Shown in pieces: positions 1-11,351 of a DNA stretch of 64,000 bases (the first letter of the stretch is position 1; every line of letters starts with the position of its first letter). Below the pieces are notes generated by a model. That model ran no database searches and was not told the DNA's origin. It saw nothing but the letters and a program-made list of their open reading frames with translations. The DNA is from Bryoerythrophyllum caledonicum (Eukaryota > Streptophyta > Bryopsida > Pottiales > Pottiaceae). Where the stretch lies: contig OZ020514.1 of the NCBI GenBank assembly GCA_963971425.1, positions 27,516,602 to 27,580,601 on the forward strand. The letters run 5' to 3'. Position numbers and translations under genes: made by a program.

Positions 1-921
1 GGCCACGCAAAGGCTCACCAATTCAAATTCTTTGTTGATTCCAACGGATGTCCCATGATGAAATACAAGATTCTTTGTCATCAAGATGATTGGCTTCCAA
101 GAGAAGGGGGTGGGATCAAATTGTGGAAGGAGGATTCAAATGGGAGGTCTTTATGGCCACGTGGAGAACCACCTTCATTGCAGCCACAGGCAATGCGCAA
201 TCTTTCTGAAGTGATTAAAGGTCTTTCTGGATTCATTTCATATTGGGAGCATCAAGCACGTGAGGATCGTACAGGTGAATATCGAAGGCGATATGAGCCT
301 TTGAGCTACTATTGGCGGGCAGTTAGAGAGTCACTTAGTCAACCAATGGACTTGCCCACCTCTCTACAGGATGGTTTTTGGCCTTCTAGTCGTATTGGTC
401 AGACAATCGAGGACCAATTCACTAGTGTGGGCGCTGTTTGTGAGGATCATGATGAAGATGACCACTTTGTTGGGCAGAGTCGAGATAGGTCAGCCCCTTC
501 TTTTCGGATTAATCGAGACGTTTACTCAGGCTATTTTGTTGCATTAAGACCGTGTGATGGAGATGAACGTCCTGTTTGGATTGCACAAGCTCTCTCAGGC
601 CCTAATTCGGATCCGGAAAGGCCTAATTCTATCAAAATACAATACTTCCGGCCCACTTCGCGCGATGCAAATGTCCAAAGATGCTATAATGGATGGGCCT
701 CTTCCAACGGTCTACAATGGACAATTGATGACGAGCAAGTTCCGCAATGGGAGGACACGGGATCTCTGTTGACTGCATGGAAGTCTAGAAGTAGGAGTGA
801 ATTTCCTGTTGTGAAGATACCTAGAAATCAAGTTCAAATCATCCAAGATAGTTTGATCAGGGATACCGAGCCGTCTTCTTCGCAATGTTTTTTTAGTACA
901 AAGATGTTACTCTTATACTAG
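1..921 (+). CDS. DUF7869-type transposase-like protein, 3' part (copy 1)
   Basis: The frame is open from the first base of the window, so the 5' part is outside it; the stop is TAG at 919-921. About 306 residues are visible, uninterrupted. The N-terminal 120 residues align by eye with the second copy at 7900-8280 (shared YKILC, DWLP, GEYRR and YYWR motifs), which in that copy lie downstream of the DUF7869 core motifs. The C-terminal half has a module with FVALRP and PVWIAQAL, also shared. DUF7869 proteins are, to my knowledge, plant repeat-encoded proteins with DDE-transposase-like D, D and E/H motifs; those catalytic motifs are not in this fragment. Identity to the other copy is roughly 45 percent, so these are different subfamilies. 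It is followed 44 bases later by a hairpin array. Family assignment is good; function is inferred. Confidence 0.7.
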   Translation, partial: GHAKAHQFKFFVDSNGCPMMKYKILCHQDDWLPREGGGIKLWKEDSNGRSLWPRGEPPSLQPQAMRNLSEVIKGLSGFISYWEHQAREDRTGEYRRRYEPLSYYWRAVRESLSQPMDLPTSLQDGFWPSSRIGQTIEDQFTSVGAVCEDHDEDDHFVGQSRDRSAPSFRINRDVYSGYFVALRPCDGDERPVWIAQALSGPNSDPERPNSIKIQYFRPTSRDANVQRCYNGWASSNGLQWTIDDEQVPQWEDTGSLLTAWKSRSRSEFPVVKIPRNQVQIIQDSLIRDTEPSSSQCFFSTKMLLLY

Positions 922-964
922 TATCCAAGAATGTGTGCATAAGATCGAAATTTGTTGGTGTGAT

Positions 965-1347
965 TTTAGCTCGAATCGAGCTAAAGTGTACACCCATTTC
1001 TTGTGGAGATTAATACATTTCAGAGTTTTGATATTTTATTATTTGCTATGCTGAATGGTTTATCGCATAGGAATTGCTTGGGCACATTCAGCTCGAGTCG
1101 AGCTGAATGTGTATGGCTTTCTTCTTGGAGAGAAGTGAATTCTGGGCTTGATGATTTGCCCTTCGATATTTACTATTCTGAATGTTTTATCGCATAGGAA
1201 TTGTTGGGTCACATTCAGCTCGACTCGAGCTGATAGTGTGTTTCGATTTGAGAAATGCATTTTCGTACCTTGACATTTGATCTTTTGTTTTTGAATGATA
1301 TTTGGAGTTGTAAGTGTTGCTTGCTTTCAGCTTGACTGAAGCTAAAA
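965..1347. repeat. Hairpin array downstream of DUF7869 copy 1
   Basis: Four palindromes spaced 110-130 bases apart. 965-985 has perfect 10-base arms (TTTAGCTCGA) around one base. 1083-1111 has perfect 14-base arms (CACATTCAGCTCGA) around a single G. 1215-1233 has 9-base arms around one C. 1325-1347 is an imperfect version. The flank GTTTTATCGCATAGGAATTG is also repeated, so the unit is a ~120 bp tandem repeat. A related array lies 3' of copy 2. A role as subterminal protein-binding repeats or as an RNA hairpin near the transcript end is inference. Confidence 0.8.
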
Positions 1348-1811
1348 ATGTACTTTAATTTCTTTCAAGCCTAATTTTACATTGAAAATAATTCCGCACC
1401 TCCCATTTTAGTGGACACCAAACTCGAAAGATAGTATTCAAAGGTTACTATGCAAATCACTAAACATTTGCATATTTAGGTTTGCTCATGCTTTTCATAT
1501 TATTTTGGGAGGCTCCTAATCTCCCAATATAATGAATATGGTGTTTTAACAATAAATGCTAGACCATCCCTGGACGAGGAACTTGGAATAAGAGTGATTC
1601 TTGGGTGTTTTGGAGAGTGGATTTTTTGGGCTACATTTTTTTGGCGACCATGCTCGAGATGGTACTGCCAAGTGTCAAGTAGTTTATTAATTAAAGAGAG
1701 TTGTCTTTATTGAGGTTGAATACTTAAGTATTACTGTAAATTAAAGTGTAGTAATGAAGAAGGAGGTAAATTATAACAAACACTAAAATTAAAGGTTCGA
1801 TCAAAAGGGAG
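1348..1811. other. A+T-rich spacer with one short dispersed repeat
   Basis: No gene seen. About 1576-1636 matches 56573-56632 in inverted orientation (both contain the sense or antisense of AACTTGGAATAAGAGTGATT with small differences), so a short dispersed repeat lies here. Confidence 0.5.
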
Positions 1812-2600
1812 TTGGACATACCTAGTGTGAGAATCCATGGGAGGCAAGGTTATGAGAACATGTCTTTCGTATGGGAAATAAATGAAGAAAGTCTAAGTGA
1901 TTTCTTTAAGGGACCATATTTATTTAGCGCCCTATATCTTGTTTATAGAGGTGCGTATTATGGTCAAGGTTTTCAATTTTACGGAGCGCACCCAAAACTT
2001 GATAGAAACTTTAAGGAAAAGTTTGAACAATTACCGATAGAAATTAAACAAATAAATATAAATAAGATGTGGAATAAAGGTGAAGGATTTAATGAAGTAA
2101 TGATTAAAAAAAAGACATTGTATTAAAATACCAACTACAATATCTTTTTGCTCAATATGGTAGATTAAAACTTCAATCACAACCATTAATTTCCAAAGGT
2201 ATTGGAGCTTGGAACGAATATATGTTTGATAGAGAAACTTATATCTTTATTTATAGTAAACTTAATTTCCAAAGTAAAGTATTTTTTCCAGATTTCTTAT
2301 GTAAAGACGCGGAACTTCCCATGACTATAGCTTTTGATTTATTATGTCTTTAAACAATGCGTCCCGAGAATGAAACACTTAAGGAATTAAGAACAAGGTT
2401 CAAAGATTGTAAATAATTTTACAAAACAACAAAATATAATGAATTAAAATTATTTTACCTTTTGATGAAGGAAATAGAAAAATTTAAGGAAAATAATAAA
2501 AATTCAAAAAAAAATATTGATATAATTAATGGTCTTTTACTAAAATTTAAATATTCAAGGAAATTAATTATAGAACCTTTACCATTACAACTTTAAAATT
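1812..2600 (+). pseudogene. Very A+T-rich coding remnant of unknown family
   Basis: An open frame from 1812 to 2126 (about 104 residues, rich in aromatic residues, Lys, Asn, Ile) is followed, after a frame change near 2100-2130, by another protein-like frame to about 2350 and, after further stops, Lys/Asn-rich coding to about 2600. The segments read naturally as one protein of around 260 residues broken by one or two indels and stops. Base use is much more A+T-rich than the DUF7869 genes on either side, which suggests a different origin. I do not recognise the family. Related DNA recurs nearby: 2820-2880 matches 3670-3720 in inverted orientation, and 2678-2706 matches 3780-3808 directly. A virus-like or organelle-plasmid-like source is possible but cannot be supported from motifs. 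Confidence 0.35.
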
Positions 2601-2973
2601 TGAAAAAGGAGAAATAGATCTAACTTTATTGCAGAAAAAACAAACCCCTCATATCAAAAAAATAAAAAATAGCATACAAAGTGAATATAAATTCTTTATA
2701 ACACCAAGGGAATTGAAGTAAATGTACAGTACAATACAAGTCTAATTGATTATTCTAAATGGTATTGAAATCAAAACTTAAAAATACTTTTGTTCACTCA
2801 ATAAAGAAATTAATGCTTTCCATAAATAATATTCACATATTATTAAAGAAGTTACTTTTAAAAGTGGTGTTGATTGTAATGAAGCTTTATAGATAATTTT
2901 GATACTTTAAAATACACAATTACAAATTGAGGTCAATAAAAATCTATAATTTCTACTTATGCATTGAAATGTA

Positions 2974-2977
<4 letters not shown>

Positions 2978-3016
<39 letters not shown>
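2978..3016. repeat. (AT)n microsatellite
   Basis: Uninterrupted AT dinucleotides over about 38 bases. Confidence 0.95.
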
Positions 3017-3018
<2 letters not shown>

Positions 3019-3203
3019 ATGAGCAGAAGAGGAAAATAGAGAAGGTGCGCATTATGATCAAAATATTTGTCCATAGGATTAAAAACAGAAAACTATGCAA
3101 GTTTATTCAAGTAATACAAAAACTATGTTCCTTCATGGCTTTTGTTCAAGAAAATAAATATGATATTCCAACTGCAAGTAAATGCATGAAAATGAAAATG
3201 TAA

Positions 3204-3514
3204 TTTGACATTTTTTCCTATAAAGATATATATAGATAACAATATATATAATTCACGTGTACGAGCCAATAATTGGTTTTGCCATGGAATCCATGATCAA
3301 ATATTAATGTCAACATTACTTACCTTTTCTTGGAAAGCAAAAGGAACATCGAGAGGAATTTAAATGCAAGCAAATAAGTTGATCATACATCACATAGCAA
3401 TTTGTAATATCCAAAGCTCCAAATCTTTTTGTAAATTACTAAAATTAATAAATCTTTCAAACCACGTTCTTAAAATGAACTTTTGAAATTCAAATTTTAG
3501 TAAAATTAAGTCTA
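3204..3514. other. A+T-rich spacer
   Basis: Nothing recognisable; no frame that looks protein-like. Confidence 0.5.
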
Positions 3515-3570
3515 AGACACACATACACACACTCACACATAACACACACACACACACACTCACACACACA
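3515..3570. repeat. (CA)n microsatellite
   Basis: CA/CACT-rich simple repeat, slightly interrupted (TACACACACTCACACAT followed by longer CA runs). Confidence 0.9.
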
Positions 3571-3889
3571 GAATTAAAGATGACAAATGAGCAAAAGAAT
3601 GGGTATTAATTCAAGTAAATTTGTCAATCTCTTTATAAGAGAATGCATCTTTGATTTTTTAAACCAAAGAATGCCACTTTTAAAAGTAACTTCTCTACTA
3701 CTATGTGAATAATATTTAGGAATAGCATTGATTGACACCAAGTGCAATATATTCACCAATGTGGATTCAAGTGGAATCCAAGTGGATATAAATTCTTTAT
3801 AACACCAAGTAAATTTGAAATTCAATGAAAGCTTCTATTCCATTTCAAAAAATTGGTTCAGTGCAAGTACTTCCGGCAACTCCCAAAAC

Positions 3890-4470
3890 TTTTGCTAGGA
3901 CACACTACTATATTTGAGATTTTCAATACTAGCAACTGTATACATTTTCTTTTATATAGTCCAAAAACATTTATTGTTTTTAGCATAAAAAATGCATTTA
4001 ATCCCTAGTCAAAGATTTTCACACAATGCCACAAATAGTCAGCCAAGGATGTAGAAAAACATAATTCTTTTCTACATATAACTATGACACTTTATAATTT
4101 TCACTATTTATTATTTGTATTACAAGACGTGGTGTAAACCTTCTTATTGACCGTGGGGATTTTTATTCTAAGTCATACTTTGTTCCCAAAATATTAAGAC
4201 TTGAATTGGCATTTTTCCAACCTCTACTCCTTGCACAATTTTTTTGAGCATGCTACACCCCTTCATTACCTCTAAAAAATGTATAACAAGAACTAATATC
4301 ATGCGTAAAACCATGATGTTAATATCCGTAGACCTTGTATAGTGTAAAAATAGGACACCAAATGAGGTCAAAGTCCGCCGATCCACTAAACATTGGGGAT
4401 GGAAATGAACCATTTGTTCTACTTCAAACACTACAATCTTCCAATCCGTGCGGTCAAACTTCATGAAATT
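3890..4470 (-). repeat. ~600 bp dispersed repeat, inverted copy
   Basis: Read on the minus strand, this matches 44270-44900 in the same order: GACCGCACGGATTG at one end, then a diverged middle, then ACAATGTGTGAAAAT-type sequence, then a GTGTCC-containing end. A shorter related piece lies at 29333-29475. No protein motif, so probably a non-autonomous element or untranslated region of one. Confidence 0.6.
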
Positions 4471-5359
4471 TTGTGAGCATGTTATTAATTAAGTATTGAT
4501 TGAGATCCTACGATTAAATCTAGATATACAAATCTTTGTTTCCTTCCTAATTATTGCACTAGATTTTACAACTTTGAAGTATTTTTGAAGTGAAATTGAC
4601 AAGGAAATATAAGAGCTAAATTATAAATATTAGTAGCTGCAAATTGCGAAGAAAGAGTAATTTAAAGGCTATAAATTTGTACTATTACCTATCCAAAAGA
4701 CTTGTTCAATGCATGCGTGGATTTTGGGCTAGTGGCTTACTGAAATTAGTGCCTATGTCAAACCAAAAATAGGCCAACGGCTGCTAAAACTAGTAGAGTG
4801 GTTACCATTTCCCGTCCTCCAAATCTTGGAGCTGTTGGAAACGATCTTTCCCGCTGATCACCAACTTTTGTGCTCCACTTCGCAGAAGACTACCATATGC
4901 TCATTTTCAGAAATTCATTTGCTACTCTTGGACCTGCTAGATCCTCTCTTGTCTCTCTACTCTGCTCAGTTTCTTGCTTCTTTTTAGAACACCCACGGTA
5001 GTCGTCAATAGTATGTCTGAGGTTATCTGAAGTACGTTTGTAATTCTTTTTGTTTTGCGCATCCTTGTGGAGAGCTCGATTTCTTCTCAAAGGTAATTCT
5101 GCATTAAGAGATTGTTGTCTGAGGCGGTTTTTGAGCATTCGAGGGCTACCTGACCCAGGCCCGTAGCTCGTCCGCATCACCGCAGTTTGTTCACAGTATC
5201 TGTACTATTTATTTCGTTGTCAAAGTCATAGTTTTTGGTGTAGTACTTCTAATTCACTATAGACTTTTCATGCAATTAGAAGGAAGTGTGTTGTGAATGC
5301 TCCAACACTGTTTAAGGGCAGTGTTGCATTTCAATGAACTATTTTCGAACTAAGCCATA
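4471..5359. other. Spacer upstream of DUF7869 copy 2
   Basis: Mostly A+T-rich. A 96-codon minus-strand frame at 4890-5180 is basic and polar with no recognisable motif; I treat it as chance. This stretch may hold the 5' part of the mobile unit that carries copy 2. Confidence 0.4.
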
Positions 5360-5814
5360 ATCCTTGGATCAAGGATAACATTGACTTCTGCTAGTTTAGC
5401 AATTAATCATCGTATCCTACTAATGAGATTCACTTTAAAGTACTTAAAATTCAAATTATTTGGTTTATCCTCGACCCGAGGATAAACCCAAATTATACAA
5501 AACATGACAATGCCAATCTGAATTTGAATCATATGTGCTTGATCACTTGAACAAAGATATCGTCTATACTCCTTATATCCTTGAGCCGAGAATAGACTTA
5601 TAATTGTCGATAATCAACCTGCTTGATTTTAGTTTGTCTTCAATGTTTCTTATCAAGTACTTTGTAGTCTGATGATTTTTTTCGAAACGATGCACACATG
5701 TCGCTCTTTCCGTTGGATTCATACTACAAGTATCCTTGACTTAAGGATGATGTTTTGAATACATTGTCATTTATATTACTAATTACTCTTATTCATATCC
5801 TTGAGCCGAGGATA
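5360..5814. repeat. Hairpin array upstream of DUF7869 copy 2
   Basis: Five palindromes of one family. 5360-5376: ATCCTTG arms around GAT. 5462-5488: perfect 12-base arms (GGTTTATCCTCG) around ACC. 5576-5595: imperfect. 5732-5748: ATCCTT arms. 5796-5814: TATCCTTG/CGAGGATA with one G-T pair around AGC. Spacing is 64-155 bases. The consensus TATCCTYG-NNN-CRAGGATA differs from the 3' array (TTAGCTCGA-N-TCGAGCTAA) but has the same layout. The last hairpin ends about 150 bases before the proposed start codon at 5961. Confidence 0.8.
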
Positions 5815-5960
5815 CTCGTTGTAGTTTTTGGATATTGTCTTTGTGCTAGGATGTTCTTGTCCGAATTTATATTGTAGTGGATATTTGGTGCTTCATATTT
5901 TACATATTTCGTTGAACTTCATAGTTGAACTAATATCGCTTCAAATGTGATGTTCTGTAG

Positions 5961-8765
5961 ATGGAAGAAGGCTCATTTGATGTCAGAGATCGACTTCCAC
6001 CAACCTTGCCTCTTGGTGTTGTTCCTTGTGAGGGTATTCCTCGCGCTGCCTAGTTTTCGTGGCGCATTATCCTCAAAAATAGATCAGAGAATAAAGTCGG
6101 AATCGGACTATGTCAGAGTGTTGATTCTAGTTTAATTCTTGAAACTGGAGGCCGGCCACTTGGAGATGATCATGTTGCGGTTCTGATTGCTGAATCGTTA
6201 AATGAGGATGATATTCCTTTGAATTGGATGTTTGCTCTCCCAGCATGGACAATTCGACGAGTCTTTCTTCGTAATGTGAGTTTATACGACCAAGAGCAAA
6301 CTATCATTTACAATGTTGCTCTTAAGGTATTCCGTCGGGGTCCAAGAATTGGTGTTGTACAGCATGAGAGCAATTGTCATAGGCGAGTGTTGCCTTCCCC
6401 ACCAAAGAAGGAAGTACTCCTTTCTACACAATCGATCAACCTTGTTGCGAGCGTTGTTTGTTGTCCAAAAAATTGTACTCAACGCTTTCCATGCAGTTCA
6501 ATTTCTGTACTTCGAACGCAAGTTCACAATGACATTGGAGGTGTATACTTTTGGAAACATGTTTTACTTGATGTGCATAGGCAAATGCACACTGATTCCA
6601 TTGGCAACCATGTGGTGACGCTGGATGGAATTGATGTATGCCAAGATGCATGGTGTACAATCATGGGGGTCAGCGCAACCACATTCTACCGATACAAAAG
6701 TGATGCGAAGGATGAAGTGCGAGCGATGGCACACGGCAATTTTGGTACAAAGAAGCCTCACATCCATACTCTCCAAGCAACTGCTACATTGCACAACCTA
6801 CTTGATGATGCTGCTCATAGTAGTCCTAACAAGACTACTACACTTGGCACATGGGAGAAGGTTGTCTCAAAACATCTTCCCTCCTCCTTTCAATGGACTC
6901 CTATGTTGCCCAAAGTGAATGAGGTGAATTCAAGAGTTGGCCTCAAACCAATATCTTTGTCTGGTCTTAGTCGAATTCGAAGCTCCAAATTTGAACATTT
7001 TTCCACTAAGAAACCTGGTGACAACTTTGCTTGCTCCGGTAGATGCGACCAATTGAAGCAATTGCGAGGCTAGTATGCTAGGGTCCTCTGCATTCATTAC
7101 GTGGGATACCAAATTGAATTTGCATCAGGCCTCCCAACAGACTCATCGTGTTTAATATTATGGGAACCAGAAGAACTCGGACGATAGACCAGATGACGTT
7201 TTTTGCATCATCCATGATAAAATGGATCACAACAAAACAACATCTCCCCATTTTTCTCACAAGTTTAAGGAAACGGAGTCCTTCATGAAACTCCCTGTAG
7301 CTGTGACTGGAATGATTGCTCATGGACATGGAGATGTCCGTTATGTGCATTATAGTCTGAACATCTTCTCCATTGACTCGAATCACACTGTTGGATCCAT
7401 TGCTAAGTTACTTTGGGATTTAGAGAGTCCACCGGTGTATTCTTCTCTTGAATTATTTGCAAGAAGGAGAGTTTCTACTCTCTCTGAGACTGTGCTTGCG
7501 GATGCCAATGTGTGCCTTGGATCCCTTGCGGCTCAATTGATAGAACCTATTCCTGCAAAACAATTACCACTAATTCTCCAAATGCAATTGGATAATGCCA
7601 CAGGGGACAATAAGAAAAGATTTGTGTTTGCTTTCTTCTCCCTCCTTTTCCATTTGGTTATTTTCCGGGAAGTATACGTGAACTTAATTGTTGGTCATAC
7701 TCACGAGGATATTGATGCAATGTTTGGGAGATGGAGTACCAAACTTAAGTCAAATAGCTATTCAACAATTCCACTCTTGATGAAGTCATTCATGGATGCT
7801 GAAGAGAAGCCAATTATACCACATCTCATTGAAGAGGTGCCCGACTTCAAGGGCTTTCTTAATGGATATTTGTGCATCGGCAATGAGACCCTTACGCGTC
7901 ATACGAAGGGCCAACAGTTCAAGTTTTACAAGGACTCTGATGGTTTGCCAAAGATGGAGTACAAAATTCTTTGTAGAGATAGGGATTGGTTGCCAGAGGA
8001 GAATGAAGGAATTCAGTTGTGGAAAATGACGGTAGATGGTAGGCCAATATTGCCTCATGGACAGCCGCTTCCTCTCATTCCGCATCGTCAGGAGAATTAT
8101 GACGAGGTTATGAAGGGTATTTGTGGGTTTCTAAGTCTTTGGGAATCTATGGCAAATGAGGACTTCTCGGGTGAATACAGGAGGAAGAATGAGCATATTA
8201 TGTACTATTGGAGAGGTGTAAAGGTTGCTCTTGAGGTGCCATTGGAAGAATTGCCTTCCCTACAAGAGGAATTTTGGCCACTATCTAGATATGCTCCATC
8301 TATGGTGGATGAATACGATATAGATGGTACATTGAGGGAGGAGTATGTAGAAGATCCTCCATTCATTGGACAACGTCATTGTCCGCCTCCATTGTTCTGG
8401 GTTGGTAGAGATGTATACGCGGGCTATGTACTTGCGGTACGTTCTGTTGATGGGGAATTCGGCCCATTTTGGATTGCCTTGGCATTGATTAATCCACATC
8501 CGGATCATGAAAATTCTCTGAGATTAAAGTGCAATACTACAAACATGCATCCCAACGTCATGTGGATTTGGAAATGTACCAAGGGTGGGATTGTAGTCAT
8601 GGGAACAATTGGGTAGAAGAATCTGAATCTGTACCAATCCGGGTATATACAAATTGCATTATAACGGCTTGGAAGCGTAGGTTTTGTGGGAACACTAGCT
8701 CCTCTAGGCTCAAAATTCCAAAATCACAGGTAGACATAATGAAGGCATCTTTAGCTGAATATTAG
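5961..8765 (+). pseudogene. DUF7869-type transposase-like gene (copy 2), broken
   Basis: Coding starts at ATG 5961 and ends at TAG 8763-8765, about 900 codons. The same frame runs from 5961 to about 7060 with one in-frame TAG (6051). A frameshift near 7060-7080 follows, then a TAA at 7153-7155, then an open frame 7222-8616 with a last frameshift near 8525. Core DUF7869 motifs are intact: a HDKMDHNKT segment near 7207-7240, QLDN at 7585-7596 and GHTHEDID at 7693-7716. In my knowledge of the family these correspond to a DDE-like catalytic core. The C-terminal 280 residues parallel copy 1. Hairpin arrays lie on both sides (5360-5814 and 9882-10043), supporting one mobile unit of about 4.7 kb. 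Upstream N-terminal ~250 residues contain Cys/His-rich stretches and probably bind DNA (inference). Breaks mean this copy is not functional as read. Confidence 0.75.
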
Positions 8766-9881
8766 ATTTCAAGAGGTTTTGTGGTTTTCAATGACTGGAG
8801 TTATCCTACCAATAAGAAATAGGTGGAGGTGCATGTTTATATTTGAACTTGTGTTGTTCCAGACTAGATATCGTACTGATTATGTACTGAACATGGGGGT
8901 GAGTCGTGCAATTGTAGACTTTGTATGTGCGCGTAGCATATTTGTAGATAGAATTAGACTAGAATTTGTAGTTTCATATAGTGATGTATCGTGTCGCTTC
9001 AATATCATCAAACGTTGACGTTTATTTGTTACATTATTGATGGATAAATTGTGATAAACATTATGTCTTTGATAAATTGAGCATTTATCCTTGATGCATT
9101 GATATTTTCTATTAATATAAATTAATGAATGTATTTCTACAATATGTGCCAACTTTTTAGTGATTGGTATTTCAATCACCTTGTTGTTTGAAACACATAC
9201 CACCTCCTGGAATAGGTAATTATTATTTCCCTTCAAATTGGGAAGACATGCATTTTGGGTGGCTTGTAAATGAGTGTATATGTCTTATTTTAGTCCAATT
9301 TTGAGCCCTGTTAGGGATGCTCAAATTTATTGCCGCTTAAATTTTCATGGAGTAATTTTATTCTTGCTATGATAATTTTTTTGGCCGTATTAGTTGGCAA
9401 TTCAATTGAACTTAAGCCTCAATTAAATAAATAGTCTCAAATTAATAAAATAGAAAATTGACTATAATTAGACACCATGATAAATTGAGAGTCTGAAATG
9501 TCTCATTTTAATGAATATGGCATTGTTAATGAATAGTTAATGAATTTTTAATGTATAATAAATGTGTATTCTAATGCGTGATACTTCATGAAGTATGGTT
9601 AGATCCATTGGTGTTGAGATTATAGATATTTGTATTCAAATATTCACAATATGACTATATTTGATGCCAATGATTGCCATGAAGTATTGACTAATTCACC
9701 TTGTAGTTGATCCGAGCTAAATTTTGGGCATATTATTCTCTCCATTATTTTTGCGTATCAGTGATTGCAGTATGTTTTTGTTATCTTTTTATATATTAAT
9801 GTGGAAAATTGCCTCTAATCTTGAAACCAATAATTCCAGTAAACGCGTTCATGGTTTATGATTGGAAATAATTGTTGGTGC
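8766..9881. other. A+T-rich 3' region of DUF7869 copy 2
   Basis: No gene seen. Rich in ATTAAT/TAAATT words. It lies between the stop codon and the downstream hairpin array and is probably the 3' untranslated/terminal part of the same element. Confidence 0.45.
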
Positions 9882-10043
9882 ACACTTTAGCTCTAGTGGA
9901 GCTAAAGTGTAAGCAAATTTATTTTTAACTTCACTGCACTTAGTAATGGTGTGCACTTTAGGTCAAGTAGAGCTAAAGTGTGTGGAATTATTATTTTTAG
10001 TTTATTGCACCTAGTGATGGGTACACATTACTAGGTGCAATAA
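9882..10043. repeat. Hairpin array downstream of DUF7869 copy 2
   Basis: 9882-9910: perfect 12-base arms (ACACTTTAGCTC) around TAGTG. 9954-9980: imperfect copy of the same palindrome. 10002-10043: perfect 14-base arms (TTATTGCACCTAGT) around a 14-base loop. The first two share the TTAGCTC/GAGCTAA core with the array 3' of copy 1, so this is a conserved 3' feature of the family. Confidence 0.8.
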
Positions 10044-10154
10044 TATTTATTATTTGTAAATGTGCAATAATAAATATATTTAGCTAATTCTCTTACAACT
10101 AGCTATTTGTCCGTCATGTATTGTAACGATCACGTATGCACGATTTACAAAAAC

Positions 10155-10501
10155 GAGTCAAACGACAGTTTTGATAGAGGGATCTCATTACAGATACATC
10201 AACAGATCAACCAATTTATGAACTACATTATTAAGTAAACATCAAAGAAATAGGCGTTCAAGTGGGCGCGAAGAAAGACAGTAATAGCCATTGAATTATT
10301 AACATGGATCAAAACTCAATGAGAAACTGATCAAACGACACTTACATAGAGGGATCTCCCTATAGATACATTGATAGATCTGCCAATCCATGAAACACAT
10401 TAGCTAGTAAGCATCAAAGTAATAGGTGTTCAAGAGCATTCAAAGAAAGACAGTAATACTCATTGAAGACTTTATTTATAGATCAAAACTGAATGAGAAG
10501 C
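10155..10501. repeat. Tandem duplication, unit about 173 bp
   Basis: Two adjacent copies, each starting near TCAAACGACA (10158 and 10331) and running through ATAGAGGGATCTC, ACATCAAAG and GAAAGACAGTAATA to an AACTCAATGAGAA-type end. They differ at about one base in six. Confidence 0.8.
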
Positions 10502-10624
10502 TGTGGCAAAACAAAAATGGTAAAACCAACCATGTAATGCAGTTTATTTCTACAAAGTTTGCAGTACTCGGTCAATGTGCTATGATTCAAGCAGTCTTTG
10601 TTTGTACTTTTCATCCATCTGATG

Positions 10625-10850
10625 TCAACGTAGATAGTTTTTTAATGAGGCATAAGATCGAAGCAAAAAGATGAACGGAAGCAATGCTGTAGCAATATTT
10701 GGTATAACATTGGATGCATTGGGCAAGAACATTTCACCATGCCAAGGCTTCAAAAAGTAGCACGCCATGGCTCCGTTAAAGACATGACGCATTGGTTGAT
10801 CATCAACCATCAACACTTTGTTAGGAAGGCAGATTTGCTTCATCTTCTAG
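10625..10850 (-). pseudogene. FCP1/NLI-type phosphatase-like fragment (copy A)
   Basis: The minus-strand frame contains VLMVDDQP, equivalent to LLVDDSP in the larger copy at 11352-12040 and to the conserved VDDSP-type motif that follows the catalytic core in FCP1/SCP-like HAD phosphatases. Only the C-terminal part of the domain is recognisable. Sequence to about 10910 may continue it in other frames. Short and degenerate; the assignment rests on the neighbour. Confidence 0.4.
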
Positions 10851-10859
10851 TCTATTGAT

Positions 10860-11351
10860 AGTCTTCAAAGAACCTTGTCGCAATAAGGATAAAATTGTGG
10901 CCTTGAACACTTGTTTCGTCCATAAATAAAGAGAAGTCTCGACCTTATGTCATCGGGGAGGAACACTTGAAGAACCCTTTTCAGCCGTACGGGGACCATG
11001 GACAACCATATACCAACATGGAAGGACCTCAATAGGATTTTGAAGAACTCTATGAGACCAGGTCAAATAATAATGTTGTTGTGATTGAAGCGTCGGGGGG
11101 TGCAGTTATAGTATTGCTCAAAGCAAAGCAATCCGTTCACAAACAATACGATGACTTTTTTTCAGTCGTTGCGGACTGGCTGCAAACATAACAAAAGAGA
11201 AGAGTTGGAAGTTAGATCGGCAGATATTCCTATCTAGGCATCAGAGCAAGAGAGGACATGAAGCATGTTACATGTGGTAGTCGTAAACCATTGACAAGGA
11301 TATATTGAAGCCATATAAACAAGTAAATAAATCACCGATAGGAGTGCCTAG
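10860..11351. other. Spacer between FCP1-like fragments
   Basis: No clear gene. GATCGGCAGATATTCCTATC near 11216-11235 resembles the units of the palindromic array at 12064-12340. Confidence 0.4.

Noticed and set aside
7660..8510. Minus-strand and alternative-frame open stretches inside the DUF7869 gene
   Set aside because: Shadows of the conserved plus-strand frame that holds the GHTHEDID motif.
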